Shown here: positions 1 through 7,811 of the stretch, piece after piece
Position numbering within the stretch: position 1 is the stretch's first letter
How the letters are laid out: each line of letters opens with the position of its first letter
Source of the DNA: Modestobacter roseus
GTDB taxonomy: Bacteria > Actinomycetota > Actinomycetes > Mycobacteriales > Geodermatophilaceae
Direction of reading: 5' to 3'
Assembly (NCBI RefSeq): GCF_007994135.1
Contig: NZ_VLKF01000001.1
Coordinates: forward strand, 2,542,001 to 2,606,000
Length of the DNA stretch: 64,000 bases
The notes under the pieces: model-generated
The model's database searches: none
What the model was told of the DNA's origin: nothing
The model's input: only the letters and a program-made list of their open reading frames with translations
Translations under genes and position numbers: made by a program

Positions 1-2573
1 GTCAGCGCGGTCAGCGCGTCCTCCGCCCCGGCCCGCACCCCCGCGGCGACGCGGGCCCCGCGCTCGCGGGCCGCGCGGGCGGCGGCGGCCCGTTCCCGGG
101 CGGCCCGCTCCTGCCGCGCCTGCCGGCGCAGCGACTCGGCGCGGCCGGACAGCGATCGGGCCCGCTCCTCGGCGGTGCGCACCGCCAGCCGGGCCTCGGT
201 CTCGGCCTGCCGGGCCGCGGTGGCCTCCGCGCGCAGCCGGTCCCGCTCCTCGGTCGAGGGCTCCTCGTCGACCGGCGCGGCCTCGGCGGCGGCCAGCCGG
301 TCCGCCAGCTCGGTCAGCCCGGCGACGGCCTGCTCGTGGGCCTGCTCGGCCCGCACCCGCGCGGCGTCCAGCCGGTCGGCCTCGGCGACGGCCGAGCGGG
401 CGGCGGCACCGAGCTCGGCGAGCTCCGCCGCCGCGACCGACCGGGCCCGGTCACCGGCCTGGCGGGCGGTGAGGGCGGCGTCGACGTCGGCGGAGCGGTC
501 GGTGGCCACCTGTCGGGCCACGGCGAGCTGTTCGGCGAGCTCGGCGGCGGCGATGCTGGCCGCCTCGAGGGCGGCGGTGGCCTCCTCGACCCGTGCGCGC
601 ACCTCGAGGCCGGAGGGGGCGTTGGCCTGCCCACCGGTCGCCCAGTCGGCGCCGAGCAGGTCACCCGCGCCGGTGACCGCCCGGACGCGCGGATGGGTGC
701 GCACCAGGGCCACGGCGGCGGGGAGGTCGGCGACGACGGCCACCCGCTCCAGCGCACGGGCCAGGGCCGGCCCGAGCTCGGCGGGCGCCTGCACCAGGTC
801 CAGGGCCCAGCGGGCGCCGGCGGGCAGCTCGGGCCAGCCGTCGCGGGAGACTGGCGGGAGCCCCCCGGTGACCAGCAGCCCGGCCCGGCCACCGGCGCCG
901 TCGGCCAGGTGGGCGAGCACGTCGGCCGCCTCGGCCACCCCCGCGACGACGACGGCGTCGGCCAGGCCACCGAGCGCGGCGGCCAGCGCCACCTCGGCGC
1001 CGGGGGTCACGGTGAGCCGGTCGGCGACCGGGCCCAGCACGCCGGGCAGCCCGGCATCGAGCACGGCGGCGGCTCCGTCGGCGGGGGCCAGCCCGAGGGC
1101 GAGGGCGTCGCGGCGGGCCTGCGCGCCGGCCCGGTCACGCTCCGCGGCGCGCTCGGCGGCGGTGAGATCGGTGACGGCGCGCACCGCCTCGCGGTGCGCG
1201 GTGACCGCCGCCGCGTGCGCCTCGGCCAGGTCGGTGTCGTCGCCGGCGTCGTCGGTGAGCTCCTCGCGCCGGCGGGCCAGCCGCTCGGCCGCGGCCTCGG
1301 CCCGCTCGGTCGCCTCCGCCGCGGCCGCGGCGAGGCGCTCGGTCTCCGCCTCCCCGGCGGCGGCGCGGGAGCGGCCGGCGGCCACCTGGCCGGAGAGCCG
1401 GGCCAGCTGCTCACGCCGGTCGGCGAGCGCCCGGGCGGCGGCGACCAGCGCCCGCTCGGCGTCGGCCAGCGCGGTCTCGACGTCGCTGCGGACGGCGACC
1501 GCGGTGGCGAGCCGGGCCCGTTCGGCGTCCAGGGAGGCGCCGAGCTCGCGCTCGGTGGTCTCGACCCGGTCGGCCTCCGCGTCGAGCTGCTCGGGGTCCC
1601 GGCCCGCGGGGCCGGCCGGGGGCGCGGCGGAGAGGTGCCGGTGCCGCTCGGCCGCCAGCTGGGCGACGCTGCGGAACCGCTCCCCCAGGGTGGACAGCCG
1701 GTACCAGGCCTCCTGCGCGGCGGCCAGCTGCGGTGCGTCGGCGGCCAGCTGCCGCTCCAGCGCCGACTCGGCGCGGGACGCCTCGGCGAGCGACTGCTCG
1801 ACCACCGCCCGCCGGGCGCGCGCGGCGGTCTCGTCGGCGACGTCCTTGTCCAGCGCGTCGCGCAGGCCCACGAGGTCGTCGGCGAGCAGCCGGAGCCGGG
1901 AGTCGCGCAGGTCGGCCTGCACCCCGGCAGCACGCCGGGCCACCTCGGCCTGCCGGCCCAGCGGCTTGAGCTGGCGGCGCAGCTCCGCGGTCAGGTCGGT
2001 GAGCCGGTCGAGGTTGGCCTGCATCGCGTCGAGCTTGCGGAGCGCCTTCTCCTTGCGCTTGCGGTGCTTGAGGACCCCGGCGGCCTCCTCGATGAAGGCG
2101 CGGCGGTCCTCCGGGCGGCCGGAGAGCACCGCGTCGAGCTGCCCCTGGCCGACGATGACGTGCATCTCGCGGCCGATGCCGGAGTCGCTGAGCAGCTCCT
2201 GGACGTCGAGCAGGCGGACCTTGTCGCCGTTGATCTCGTACTCGCTCTCCCCGGAGCGGTACATGCGGCGGGTGATCGACACCTCGGTGTAGTCGATCGG
2301 GAGCGCGCCGTCGGCGTTGTCGATGGTGAGCGTCACCTCGGCCCGGCCCAGCGGCTGGCGGCCGGCCGTGCCGGCGAAGATGACGTCCTCCATCTTGCCG
2401 CCGCGCAGGCTCTTGGCGCCCTGCTCGCCGAGCACCCAGGCGATCGCGTCGACGACGTTGGACTTGCCCGAGCCGTTCGGGCCGACGACGGCGGTGATGC
2501 CCGGCTCCAGGCGGAGCGTCGTCGGCGACGCGAAGGACTTGAAGCCCTTGAGCGTCAGGCTGGACAGGTGCAC
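1..2573 (-). CDS. smc: Chromosome segregation ATPase SMC (N-terminal part, cut by left edge)
   Basis: SMC is the long coiled-coil ATPase that compacts and segregates the chromosome with ScpAB. About 857 codons are visible. The Walker A motif GPNGSGKSN lies at residues 31-39. It is followed by the N-lobe with a GIGREMHVIVGQGQLD segment, a long Ala/Arg/Glu coiled coil from about residue 170, and a hinge-like globular stretch at about 500-640. The frame then re-enters coiled coil and stays open to the edge. The C-terminal signature and Walker B lie outside the window. I chose the GTG giving VHLSSLTLKGFKSF because this matches the usual SMC N-terminus. The gene is transcribed leftward and follows a hairpin element downstream of the small coiled-coil gene. 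Identification is firm. Confidence 0.95.
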   Translation of the reverse strand, partial: MHLSSLTLKGFKSFASPTTLRLEPGITAVVGPNGSGKSNVVDAIAWVLGEQGAKSLRGGKMEDVIFAGTAGRQPLGRAEVTLTIDNADGALPIDYTEVSITRRMYRSGESEYEINGDKVRLLDVQELLSDSGIGREMHVIVGQGQLDAVLSGRPEDRRAFIEEAAGVLKHRKRKEKALRKLDAMQANLDRLTDLTAELRRQLKPLGRQAEVARRAAGVQADLRDSRLRLLADDLVGLRDALDKDVADETAARARRAVVEQSLAEASRAESALERQLAADAPQLAAAQEAWYRLSTLGERFRSVAQLAAERHRHLSAAPPAGPAGRDPEQLDAEADRVETTERELGASLDAERARLATAVAVRSDVETALADAERALVAAARALADRREQLARLSGQVAAGRSRAAAGEAETERLAAAAAEATERAEAAAERLARRREELTDDAGDDTDLAEAHAAAVTAHREAVRAVTDLTAAERAAERDRAGAQARRDALALGLAPADGAAAVLDAGLPGVLGPVADRLTVTPGAEVALAAALGGLADAVVVAGVAEAADVLAHLADGAGGRAGLLVTGGLPPVSRDGWPELPAGARWALDLVQAPAELGPALARALERVAVVADLPAAVALVRTHPRVRAVTGAGDLLGADWATGGQANAPSGLEVRARVEEATAALEAASIAAAELAEQLAVARQVATDRSADVDAALTARQAGDRARSVAAAELAELGAAARSAVAEADRLDAARVRAEQAHEQAVAGLTELADRLAAAEAAPVDEEPSTEERDRLRAEATAARQAETEARLAVRTAEERARSLSGRAESLRRQARQERAARERAAAARAARERGARVAAGVRAGAEDALTAL

Positions 2574-2610
2574 GGTGAAACCCTAGCTCCGGCCGACGAC
2601 GGAAAGCCGC

Positions 2611-2680
2611 TGCTGGAACGGCCTCGCCGCAGGGCACCGCCCCGAGCGGAGCGAGGGGTGGGAGGCGGCGAGGTCCTTCT
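2611..2680 (-). repeat. Post-stop hairpin element, copy A
   Basis: On the minus strand the stop codon of the upstream gene is followed by AGAAGGACC and a nested hairpin, ending in GGCCGTTCCAGCA. The outer arms are CCTCGCCGC and GCGGCGAGG. The same layout occurs at 7742-7811, 35929-35998 and 57449-57518. It has no strong U-tract, so it is either a non-canonical terminator or a 3'-UTR structure. It lies between the coiled-coil gene and smc. Confidence 0.75.
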
Positions 2681-2872
2681 TCAGGCCAGGGCGGGGGCGG
2701 CCGACTCGTCGGCCAGGGTGAGCAGCTCGCGGGCGATCACGTTGTCGCGCTCCTCGCGGAGGACGGCGAGCTCCTCCTCCAGGCGGCGTACCCGCGCCCG
2801 CAGCGCGGCGTTCTCCTGGGCCATCCGGAGCTCGTGCGGAGCGACGACGGAACCGAACAGGGCCTTGGCCAT
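2681..2872 (-). CDS. Small coiled-coil protein, 63 aa, unknown function
   Basis: The protein begins MAKALFGSVV and then forms one uninterrupted Glu/Arg/Leu heptad-rich helix (about residues 14-50) with a short Ala-rich tail. There is no signal peptide or membrane segment. I chose the internal ATG because the MAKAL start is followed at once by conserved-looking sequence, while the upstream extension is not. It is transcribed in the same direction as smc, with hairpin element copy A between them. I recognise the type (short coiled-coil proteins of Actinobacteria) but no defined function. Reality of the gene is likely; role is unknown. Confidence 0.7.
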   Translation of the reverse strand: MAKALFGSVVAPHELRMAQENAALRARVRRLEEELAVLREERDNVIARELLTLADESAAPALA

Positions 2873-3020
2873 GACTGAGCGGCCTCTCACTGACAGGAGG
2901 TGGTTCCCCGTGCACCGACGAGGCGGTCTGCACGGGCTGGTCGTCTCAGGGTGACACCCGTCTCGACCTGGGTCAACGGATGCACTACCGCCTCACCGTG
3001 TCGGGTGGATGTCGCCTTGG

Positions 3021-3293
3021 TCACCCCGTGGTGAAGCCGTGCACGCCCCGCACCACGTCGTCCCGCGCCTGCACGCCGCGCACCGTGCCGGGGGCGTCCG
3101 CGCCGTCCAACCCGGCCAGCACCGCCGCGACGTCGTCGGCCGGCCCCTCCAGCACGACCTCCACCCGGCCGTCGGGCAGGTTGGTCGCCGAACCGGCCAG
3201 GCCCCGGGCGGTGGCCGCGCGGTGCACGAAGAAGCGGTAGCCGACGCCCTGGACCAGGCCGTCGACGAGCGCGACCACCCGCCGCGCGCTCAT
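3021..3293 (-). CDS. acyP: Acylphosphatase
   Basis: Hydrolyses acyl phosphates such as carbamoyl phosphate and 1,3-bisphosphoglycerate in the cytosol. The 90-residue protein has the family signature [13 protein letters not shown] with the phosphate-binding Arg at residue 20, and the second signature [15 protein letters not shown] with the catalytic Asn at residue 38. Length is normal. The ATG overlaps the mutM stop codon (ATGA), so it is the downstream, translationally coupled partner of mutM. acyP next to smc and mutM is also the mycobacterial order. Confidence 0.93.
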   Translation of the reverse strand: MSARRVVALVDGLVQGVGYRFFVHRAATARGLAGSATNLPDGRVEVVLEGPADDVAAVLAGLDGADAPGTVRGVQARDDVVRGVHGFTTG

Positions 3294-4162
3294 GCGCGCC
3301 GCCGGGGACGCGGCTGGCACTGCGGGCAGCTGTAGCTGGACCGGTTCATGAACTGCTCCCGGACGACGGCGGTGCCGCACCGCGGGCAGGGCCGGTCCTC
3401 CTGCCCGTAGACGGCCAGGTGCCGGGAGAAGTAGCCGCTCTGCCCGTTGACGTCGACGTAGAGCGAGTCGAACGACGTGCCGCCCTGCGCCAGCGACTCT
3501 CCGAGCACGTCCCGGATGCCCTCCAGCAGCGCGCCGACCTGCGGGCGGGTGAGCTTGTCGGTGGGCCGGGCACCGTGCAGCTGGGCGCGCCAGAGCGACT
3601 CGTCGGCGTAGATGTTGCCCACCCCGCCGATGAGCGTCTGGTCCAGCAGCGCCCGCTTCACCTCGGTGCGGCGCCGGCGGAGGGCGGCGGTGAACGCCGC
3701 CTCGTCGAAACCGGGGTCCAGCGGGTCGATGGCGATGTGCGCGAGACGGGGCGGCAGCCGGTCACCGGTGGTCTCCTCGACGGCCAGGCCGCCGAAGGTG
3801 CGCTGGTCGACGAAGCGCAGCTCCCGGCCGCCGTCGGTGAACCGGAAGCGGGCCCGCAGGTGCACCTCGTCGGGCTCGCTGCGCTTCTCCACCAGCAGCT
3901 GGCCACTCATCCCCAGGTGCGCCACCAGCGCCCGGTCGGCCGGGACGCCGTCGGCTCCGGCCAGCGGCAGCCACAGGTACTTGCCGCGCCGGTGGGCGGC
4001 GGTGAACGTGGCCCCGGTCAGCGTGGCGACGAAGTGGTCGACGCCCTCCAGGTGCCGGCGGACGGCGCGGGGGTGGTGCACCTCGACGGTGGCGACGGTG
4101 CGGCCGGCCACCCAGCGCTCCAGCCCGCGCCGGACGACCTCGACCTCGGGGAGCTCGGGCAC
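3290..4162 (-). CDS. mutM: Formamidopyrimidine-DNA glycosylase / AP lyase
   Basis: Base-excision repair enzyme that removes 8-oxoguanine and formamidopyrimidines. The catalytic N-terminus is intact after Met removal (PELPEVE, with nucleophilic Pro and Glu). The conserved Lys lies in RRGKYLWL at residue 61. A C-terminal zinc finger has Cys at 259, 262, 279 and 282. Length is 290 aa, with a GTG start directly abutting the rnc stop codon (TGAGTG, no spacing). Its stop overlaps the acyP start. No defect is visible. Confidence 0.96.
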   Translation of the reverse strand: MPELPEVEVVRRGLERWVAGRTVATVEVHHPRAVRRHLEGVDHFVATLTGATFTAAHRRGKYLWLPLAGADGVPADRALVAHLGMSGQLLVEKRSEPDEVHLRARFRFTDGGRELRFVDQRTFGGLAVEETTGDRLPPRLAHIAIDPLDPGFDEAAFTAALRRRRTEVKRALLDQTLIGGVGNIYADESLWRAQLHGARPTDKLTRPQVGALLEGIRDVLGESLAQGGTSFDSLYVDVNGQSGYFSRHLAVYGQEDRPCPRCGTAVVREQFMNRSSYSCPQCQPRPRRRA

Positions 4163-4993
4163 TCAGACCCCCGTCTCGCCGGCTGTCCCGCCTTCGGGCC
4201 CCGGCTCGGCCGACAGGGCCCGCCAGGCGGCCTCCGCGGCCTCCTGCTCGGCGGCCTTCTTGGTGCGGCCCGAACCGCGGCCGCGGGCGGCGCCGGCCAG
4301 CAGCACCGACGCGGTGAACGTCTTGGCGTGGTCGGGGCCCTCGTCCTCGACCTCGTAGACCGGTGCGCCCAGCCCCTGCGCGGCGCCCAGTTCCTGGAGG
4401 CTGGTCTTCCAGTCCAGGCCGGCACCGCGGGTGGCCGACTCGGCCAGCAGCGGGTCGAACAGCCGGTGCACGATCGAGCTGGCGACGTCCAGGCCGCGGC
4501 CGAGGTGGATCGCGCCGATCAGCGCCTCGAGGGCGTCGGCGAGGATCGAGTCCTTCTCCCGGCCGCCGGTGGTCTGCTCACCGCGGCCGAGCAGCAGGTG
4601 CGGACCGATGCCACCGTCGCCGAGGGAGCGGGCGACCTTGGCCAGCGAGGTCATGTTGACCACCGACGCCCGCAGCTTGGCCAGCTGCCCCTCGGGCAGG
4701 TCGGGGTGGCTGCGGTAGAGCTCGTCGGTGACGACCAGGCCGAGCACCGAGTCGCCGAGGAACTCCAGGCGCTCGTTGGTGGGCAGGCCACCGTGCTCGT
4801 AGGCGTAGGACCGGTGGGTCAGCGCCAGGGTCAGCAGGTCACCGGGGAGCGAGACGTCCAGCGCGTCGGCCAGCCAGCGGGCGGCCTGGACGGCGTGCGT
4901 CCCACCGGTGGGGAAACCGCCACCGGCGTCCACCGCCGACGGCTGCACGGAGCCGTCGGCGGTGGACGCCGGTGTCGTGGTCGAGCTCGCCAC
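4163..4993 (-). CDS. rnc: Ribonuclease III
   Basis: Double-strand-specific endoribonuclease for rRNA and mRNA processing. The RNase III signature [12 protein letters not shown] sits at about residues 73-84, followed by the second acidic cluster ([16 protein letters not shown]). A double-stranded RNA-binding domain fills about residues 195-265. The chosen GTG gives a 276-aa protein that begins 24 nt after the rpmF stop codon. Two later in-frame GTG codons (before VQPSAVD and VDAGGG) are also possible, and the first 30 residues are low-complexity Thr/Ser/Ala. The gene identity is firm; the exact start is not. Confidence 0.93.
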   Translation of the reverse strand: MASSTTTPASTADGSVQPSAVDAGGGFPTGGTHAVQAARWLADALDVSLPGDLLTLALTHRSYAYEHGGLPTNERLEFLGDSVLGLVVTDELYRSHPDLPEGQLAKLRASVVNMTSLAKVARSLGDGGIGPHLLLGRGEQTTGGREKDSILADALEALIGAIHLGRGLDVASSIVHRLFDPLLAESATRGAGLDWKTSLQELGAAQGLGAPVYEVEDEGPDHAKTFTASVLLAGAARGRGSGRTKKAAEQEAAEAAWRALSAEPGPEGGTAGETGV

Positions 4994-5016
4994 GCGGGGA
5001 GCGGTTGCGGAGCTGG

Positions 5017-5196
5017 TCAGACCGCGAGGGTCTGACGGCCGTCGTACTGACCGCAGGTCGGGCAGGCCTGGTGCGGCGGCTTGAGCTCGCGGCAGGCCGG
5101 GTTCTGGCAGGCGGCCAGGGTGGGGGCGGTCGTCTTCCACTGCGAACGGCGGGACCGGGTGTTCGCGCGCGACATCTTCCGCTTCGGGACGGCCAC
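5017..5196 (-). CDS. rpmF: 50S ribosomal protein L32
   Basis: The 59-aa protein begins [17 protein letters not shown], the standard L32 start, and carries a zinc ribbon of four Cys (C30, C35, C45, C48). The first pair is spaced C-x4-C rather than the commoner C-x2-C. The zinc-binding form is the Cys-plus paralogue. It starts with GTG one base after the DUF177 stop codon, and rnc follows. The DUF177-rpmF-rnc order is a widely conserved operon. Confidence 0.95.
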   Translation of the reverse strand: MAVPKRKMSRANTRSRRSQWKTTAPTLAACQNPACRELKPPHQACPTCGQYDGRQTLAV

Positions 5197-5197
5197 G

Positions 5198-5878
5198 TCA
5201 GTTCTCCTCTGGGTCGGTGCGGGCGGACCCGGACTGGGACCCCTCCGCGGTGTCGGTCAGGTTCGCGAAGCGGTCGGCCAGACCGGCGAACCGGGGGTCG
5301 ATCACCTCGTGCGAGTGGTCGGCGGGCAGGTCGTCGAGCCGCTCACCGCAGTCGACGCACAGCCCCGCGCAGTCGGGCGTGCAGGTGGGCGACAGCGGCA
5401 GGGTGAGCACCACGGTGTCGCGGACCAGAGGCGCGAGGTCGATCGCGTCACCCTCGATCCGGCGCACCTCGTCCTCGGCGCTGGTGGCCTCGGTGGTGCT
5501 GCCCTCGTAGGCGTACAGCTCCTGCACGTCCAGGGTCAGGGTGTCCGAGAGCGGCTCCAGGCAGCGGGCGCACTGGCCGGTCACCGGGACGTCGACCTCG
5601 CCGGAGACGAGCACGCCCTCCATGACCGACTCCAGCCGCAGCCGCAGCTCGACCGGCGCGCCTTCGGGGACGCCGATCATCTCCACACCCCAGCCCCCGG
5701 GGGCGGGCAGCGTCTTGTCCCACTCGCGCAGCGAGCCGGCGCGGCGGCCCAGCTCACGGAGTTCGACCTTCCACGCCTTGGCGGCGGCCCGCTCCGCGGC
5801 GGTCGCGGCGGGGTCGCCGGCAGGACGCCGGGCGTCGGTGGACGCGGCGTCGGAGCGGCGGGCGGAGGCAGCAGGCAT
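5198..5878 (-). CDS. DUF177/YceD family protein
   Basis: YceD-family proteins lie directly upstream of rpmF in most bacteria and are linked to 23S rRNA accumulation and ribosome assembly. This 226-aa copy has the family core ([12 protein letters not shown], then the [16 protein letters not shown] cluster of Cys pairs) and the acidic C-terminus. The ATG giving [10 protein letters not shown] was chosen over an upstream extension of 26 residues that lacks homology-like character. It is 1 bp from rpmF and 137 bp downstream of the SepIVA-like gene. Confidence 0.9.
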   Translation of the reverse strand: MPAASARRSDAASTDARRPAGDPAATAAERAAAKAWKVELRELGRRAGSLREWDKTLPAPGGWGVEMIGVPEGAPVELRLRLESVMEGVLVSGEVDVPVTGQCARCLEPLSDTLTLDVQELYAYEGSTTEATSAEDEVRRIEGDAIDLAPLVRDTVVLTLPLSPTCTPDCAGLCVDCGERLDDLPADHSHEVIDPRFAGLADRFANLTDTAEGSQSGSARTDPEEN

Positions 5879-6015
5879 GTCAGTACTCGTCGTCGTCGGT
5901 GTGGGGTGCCGGCACGGCCCCGCGCGGACGGCGCGGGACGGCACGGAGCCGGACAAGCGTCCAGCCTACCCGATCCTCGGCGGGCACCCGCCGGGCGCCG
6001 GGGCCGGGGCAGCCG

Positions 6016-6705
6016 TCAGGAGGACCTGAGGTTGCTGCGTGCCTGCTCGACCGAACGTGCCATGTGGGCGAGGGTGTTCCCGAAGTCGGCGAGCCGGGTG
6101 TCGACGTACTCGTCGACCTCGGCCCGCATCCGGGCCACCTCCGCCACCGTCTGGGCGCCGAGCTCGTCGGCGCGGGCGACGGCGGTGCGGTAGACCTCGG
6201 TCTCGGTGAGCAGCCGCTCGTTCTCGGCGACGCCCTCGGCGACCAGCTGCTCGGCCTGCGCCCGCCCCTCGGCGACCAGCTGGTCGCGCAGCCGCTCGGC
6301 CTCGGCGACGACGGCCTCGGCCTCGGCCTCGGCGCGGGCCAGCAGGTCGTCGGCCTGCTCGCGGGCCTGGGAGAGCAGCTCGTCGCGCTGCCGCCGGGCG
6401 GTGCCGACCATCTCCTCGCGCTGGCGGCGCGCGGCGGCGACGACCTGGTCGCTCTCGCTGCGGGTGCGCCCGGTCAGCCGCTCGGCCTCGGCCTGCGCCT
6501 GCTGGAGGATCTCGGTGCGCTGCTCGACGATCGCGCCGGCGGCGTGCACCTCCTCCGGGAGCGTCTCGCGCAGCTCGTCGAGCAGGTCCAGCAGGTGGTC
6601 GCGCGGGACCATGCAGGAGCCCGACATCGGCACGCTGCGGGCGTTCTCGATCACCGTGGTCAGCTCGTCCACGGTCTCGTAGAGCCGGTACACGACCTCG
6701 GTCAT
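6016..6705 (-). CDS. sepIVA: SepIVA-like DivIVA-domain cell-division protein
   Basis: The 229-aa protein begins with a short domain (MTEVVYRLYETVDELTTVIE) and continues as a long Glu/Ala/Gln/Arg coiled coil to the C-terminus, with no membrane segment. That design and the position next to DUF177, rpmF, rnc and mutM match Rv2927c (SepIVA) of mycobacteria, a septal factor for cell division. The ATG overlaps the coaD stop codon (ATGA), so the two are translationally coupled. A general DivIVA/Wag31-type name would also be fair; the symbol rests on context as well as sequence. Confidence 0.78.
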   Translation of the reverse strand: MTEVVYRLYETVDELTTVIENARSVPMSGSCMVPRDHLLDLLDELRETLPEEVHAAGAIVEQRTEILQQAQAEAERLTGRTRSESDQVVAAARRQREEMVGTARRQRDELLSQAREQADDLLARAEAEAEAVVAEAERLRDQLVAEGRAQAEQLVAEGVAENERLLTETEVYRTAVARADELGAQTVAEVARMRAEVDEYVDTRLADFGNTLAHMARSVEQARSNLRSS

Positions 6706-7187
6706 GCGGATGCCTCCCCTGCCCGGGCCACCAGCCGGTCGTTGACGGCCTTGGGGACCAGTGACGAGACGTCGCCGCCGAACCTGGCGATCTGCTTTAC
6801 CAGGCTGGAGGACAGGTGGCCGACCTGGGGTGCGGTGGGCACGAACAGCGTCTCGACGCCGGCCAGTTCGCGGTTCATCTGCGCCATCTGCAGCTCGTAC
6901 TCGAAGTCGCCGACGGCACGCAGCCCCTTGACCACCACCGGCAGGTCGTTCGCCGTGCAGTAGTCGACCAGCAGGCCGGAGAAGCTGTCGACGACGACGT
7001 TCGGCAGGTCGACGACGGCTTCACGCAGCAGCGCCATCCGCTCGTCGACGTCGAACAGGCCTGCCTTGCCCGGGTTCACCAGCACCGCGACGACCAGCTC
7101 GTCGTACAGCGCGGCGGCGCGGCGGATGACGTCGACGTGGCCGTTGGTGACCGGGTCGAACGAGCCGGGGCAGACCGCGCGCCTCAC
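6702..7187 (-). CDS. coaD: Phosphopantetheine adenylyltransferase
   Basis: Fourth step of coenzyme A synthesis: transfers AMP from ATP to 4'-phosphopantetheine. The 161-aa length is normal. The nucleotidyltransferase motif GSFDPVTNGH is at residues 8-17 (T-x-G-H), and the second motif appears as GHLSSSLVK near the C-terminus. The GTG start overlaps the rsmD stop codon (GTGA). rsmD-coaD pairing is widely conserved. Upstream codons up to 7259 are read-through from the rsmD region and not part of the protein. Confidence 0.96.
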   Translation of the reverse strand: MRRAVCPGSFDPVTNGHVDVIRRAAALYDELVVAVLVNPGKAGLFDVDERMALLREAVVDLPNVVVDSFSGLLVDYCTANDLPVVVKGLRAVGDFEYELQMAQMNRELAGVETLFVPTAPQVGHLSSSLVKQIARFGGDVSSLVPKAVNDRLVARAGEASA

Positions 7188-7738
7188 AACGAGCGACCGT
7201 ACCGGAGCACGGCCTCGCCGTAGCGCCGATCGCGCAGCCCGGTGATCGGTGTCGGCCACTCGAACGGCGCGTCCCGGCTGGCGCGCTCGACCACGACGAC
7301 CGCCTCCGGGGCCAGCCAGCCGCCGTCGGCCAGGGCACGCAGCACGCCGAGCACCTCGGCGTCGTCGATGGCGTAGGGCGGGTCGGCGAGCACCAGGTCG
7401 AACGCGGCCGGGGCCGGCCCGGCGACCACGGCGGTCACCTGCCCCTGGACGACGCGCGCGCCGGGCAGGCCCACGGCCTCGACGTTGGCGCGGAGCACCG
7501 GCAGCACCCCGGCCCCGGACTCCACGAACACCGCCTCCGCCGCCCCGCGGCTCAGCGCCTCCAGGCCCAGCGCGCCGGTGCCGGCGTACAGGTCGAGCAC
7601 CCGGGCGCCGTCCAGGTCGAGCAGCGAGTTCAGGGAGTTGAACAGCCCCTCGCGGGCACGGTCGCCGGTGGGCCGCACCCCGGCCCGCGGCACCTTCAGC
7701 CGCCGCCCGCCCGCGGTTCCCGCGATGATCCGCGTCAT
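7184..7738 (-). CDS. rsmD: 16S rRNA (guanine(966)-N(2))-methyltransferase
   Basis: Methylates G966 of 16S rRNA using S-adenosylmethionine. It begins MTRIIAGTAGGRRL, the usual RsmD start. The SAM-binding motif is DLYAGTGALG at residues 49-58 and the catalytic motif DPPY is at 119-122. Length 184 aa is typical. It overlaps coaD by 4 nt. Upstream lies hairpin element copy D, which separates it from recG. Confidence 0.95.
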   Translation of the reverse strand: MTRIIAGTAGGRRLKVPRAGVRPTGDRAREGLFNSLNSLLDLDGARVLDLYAGTGALGLEALSRGAAEAVFVESGAGVLPVLRANVEAVGLPGARVVQGQVTAVVAGPAPAAFDLVLADPPYAIDDAEVLGVLRALADGGWLAPEAVVVVERASRDAPFEWPTPITGLRDRRYGEAVLRYGRSL

Positions 7739-7741
7739 AGG

Positions 7742-7811
7742 TGTCCCCCCACCCCTGGCCCGGTCCAGAGGCTCACCCCGAGCTCGCGAGGGGTGAGGGG
7801 GACCGGGTCCT
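7742..7811 (-). repeat. Post-stop hairpin element, copy D (divergent)
   Basis: It starts on the minus strand immediately after the recG stop codon with AGGACCCGGTCC. The outer arms are CCCGGTCC and GGACCGGG. The inner arms are CTCACCCC and GGGGTGAG around a TCGCGAGCTC loop. It keeps the architecture of copies A-C but lacks their GGCCGTTCC tail. It is likely the recG 3' end or terminator. Confidence 0.65.

Noticed and set aside
336-2954. Long plus-strand open frame opposite smc
   Set aside because: Gly-rich antisense of a coiled-coil gene; SMC motifs are on the minus strand.
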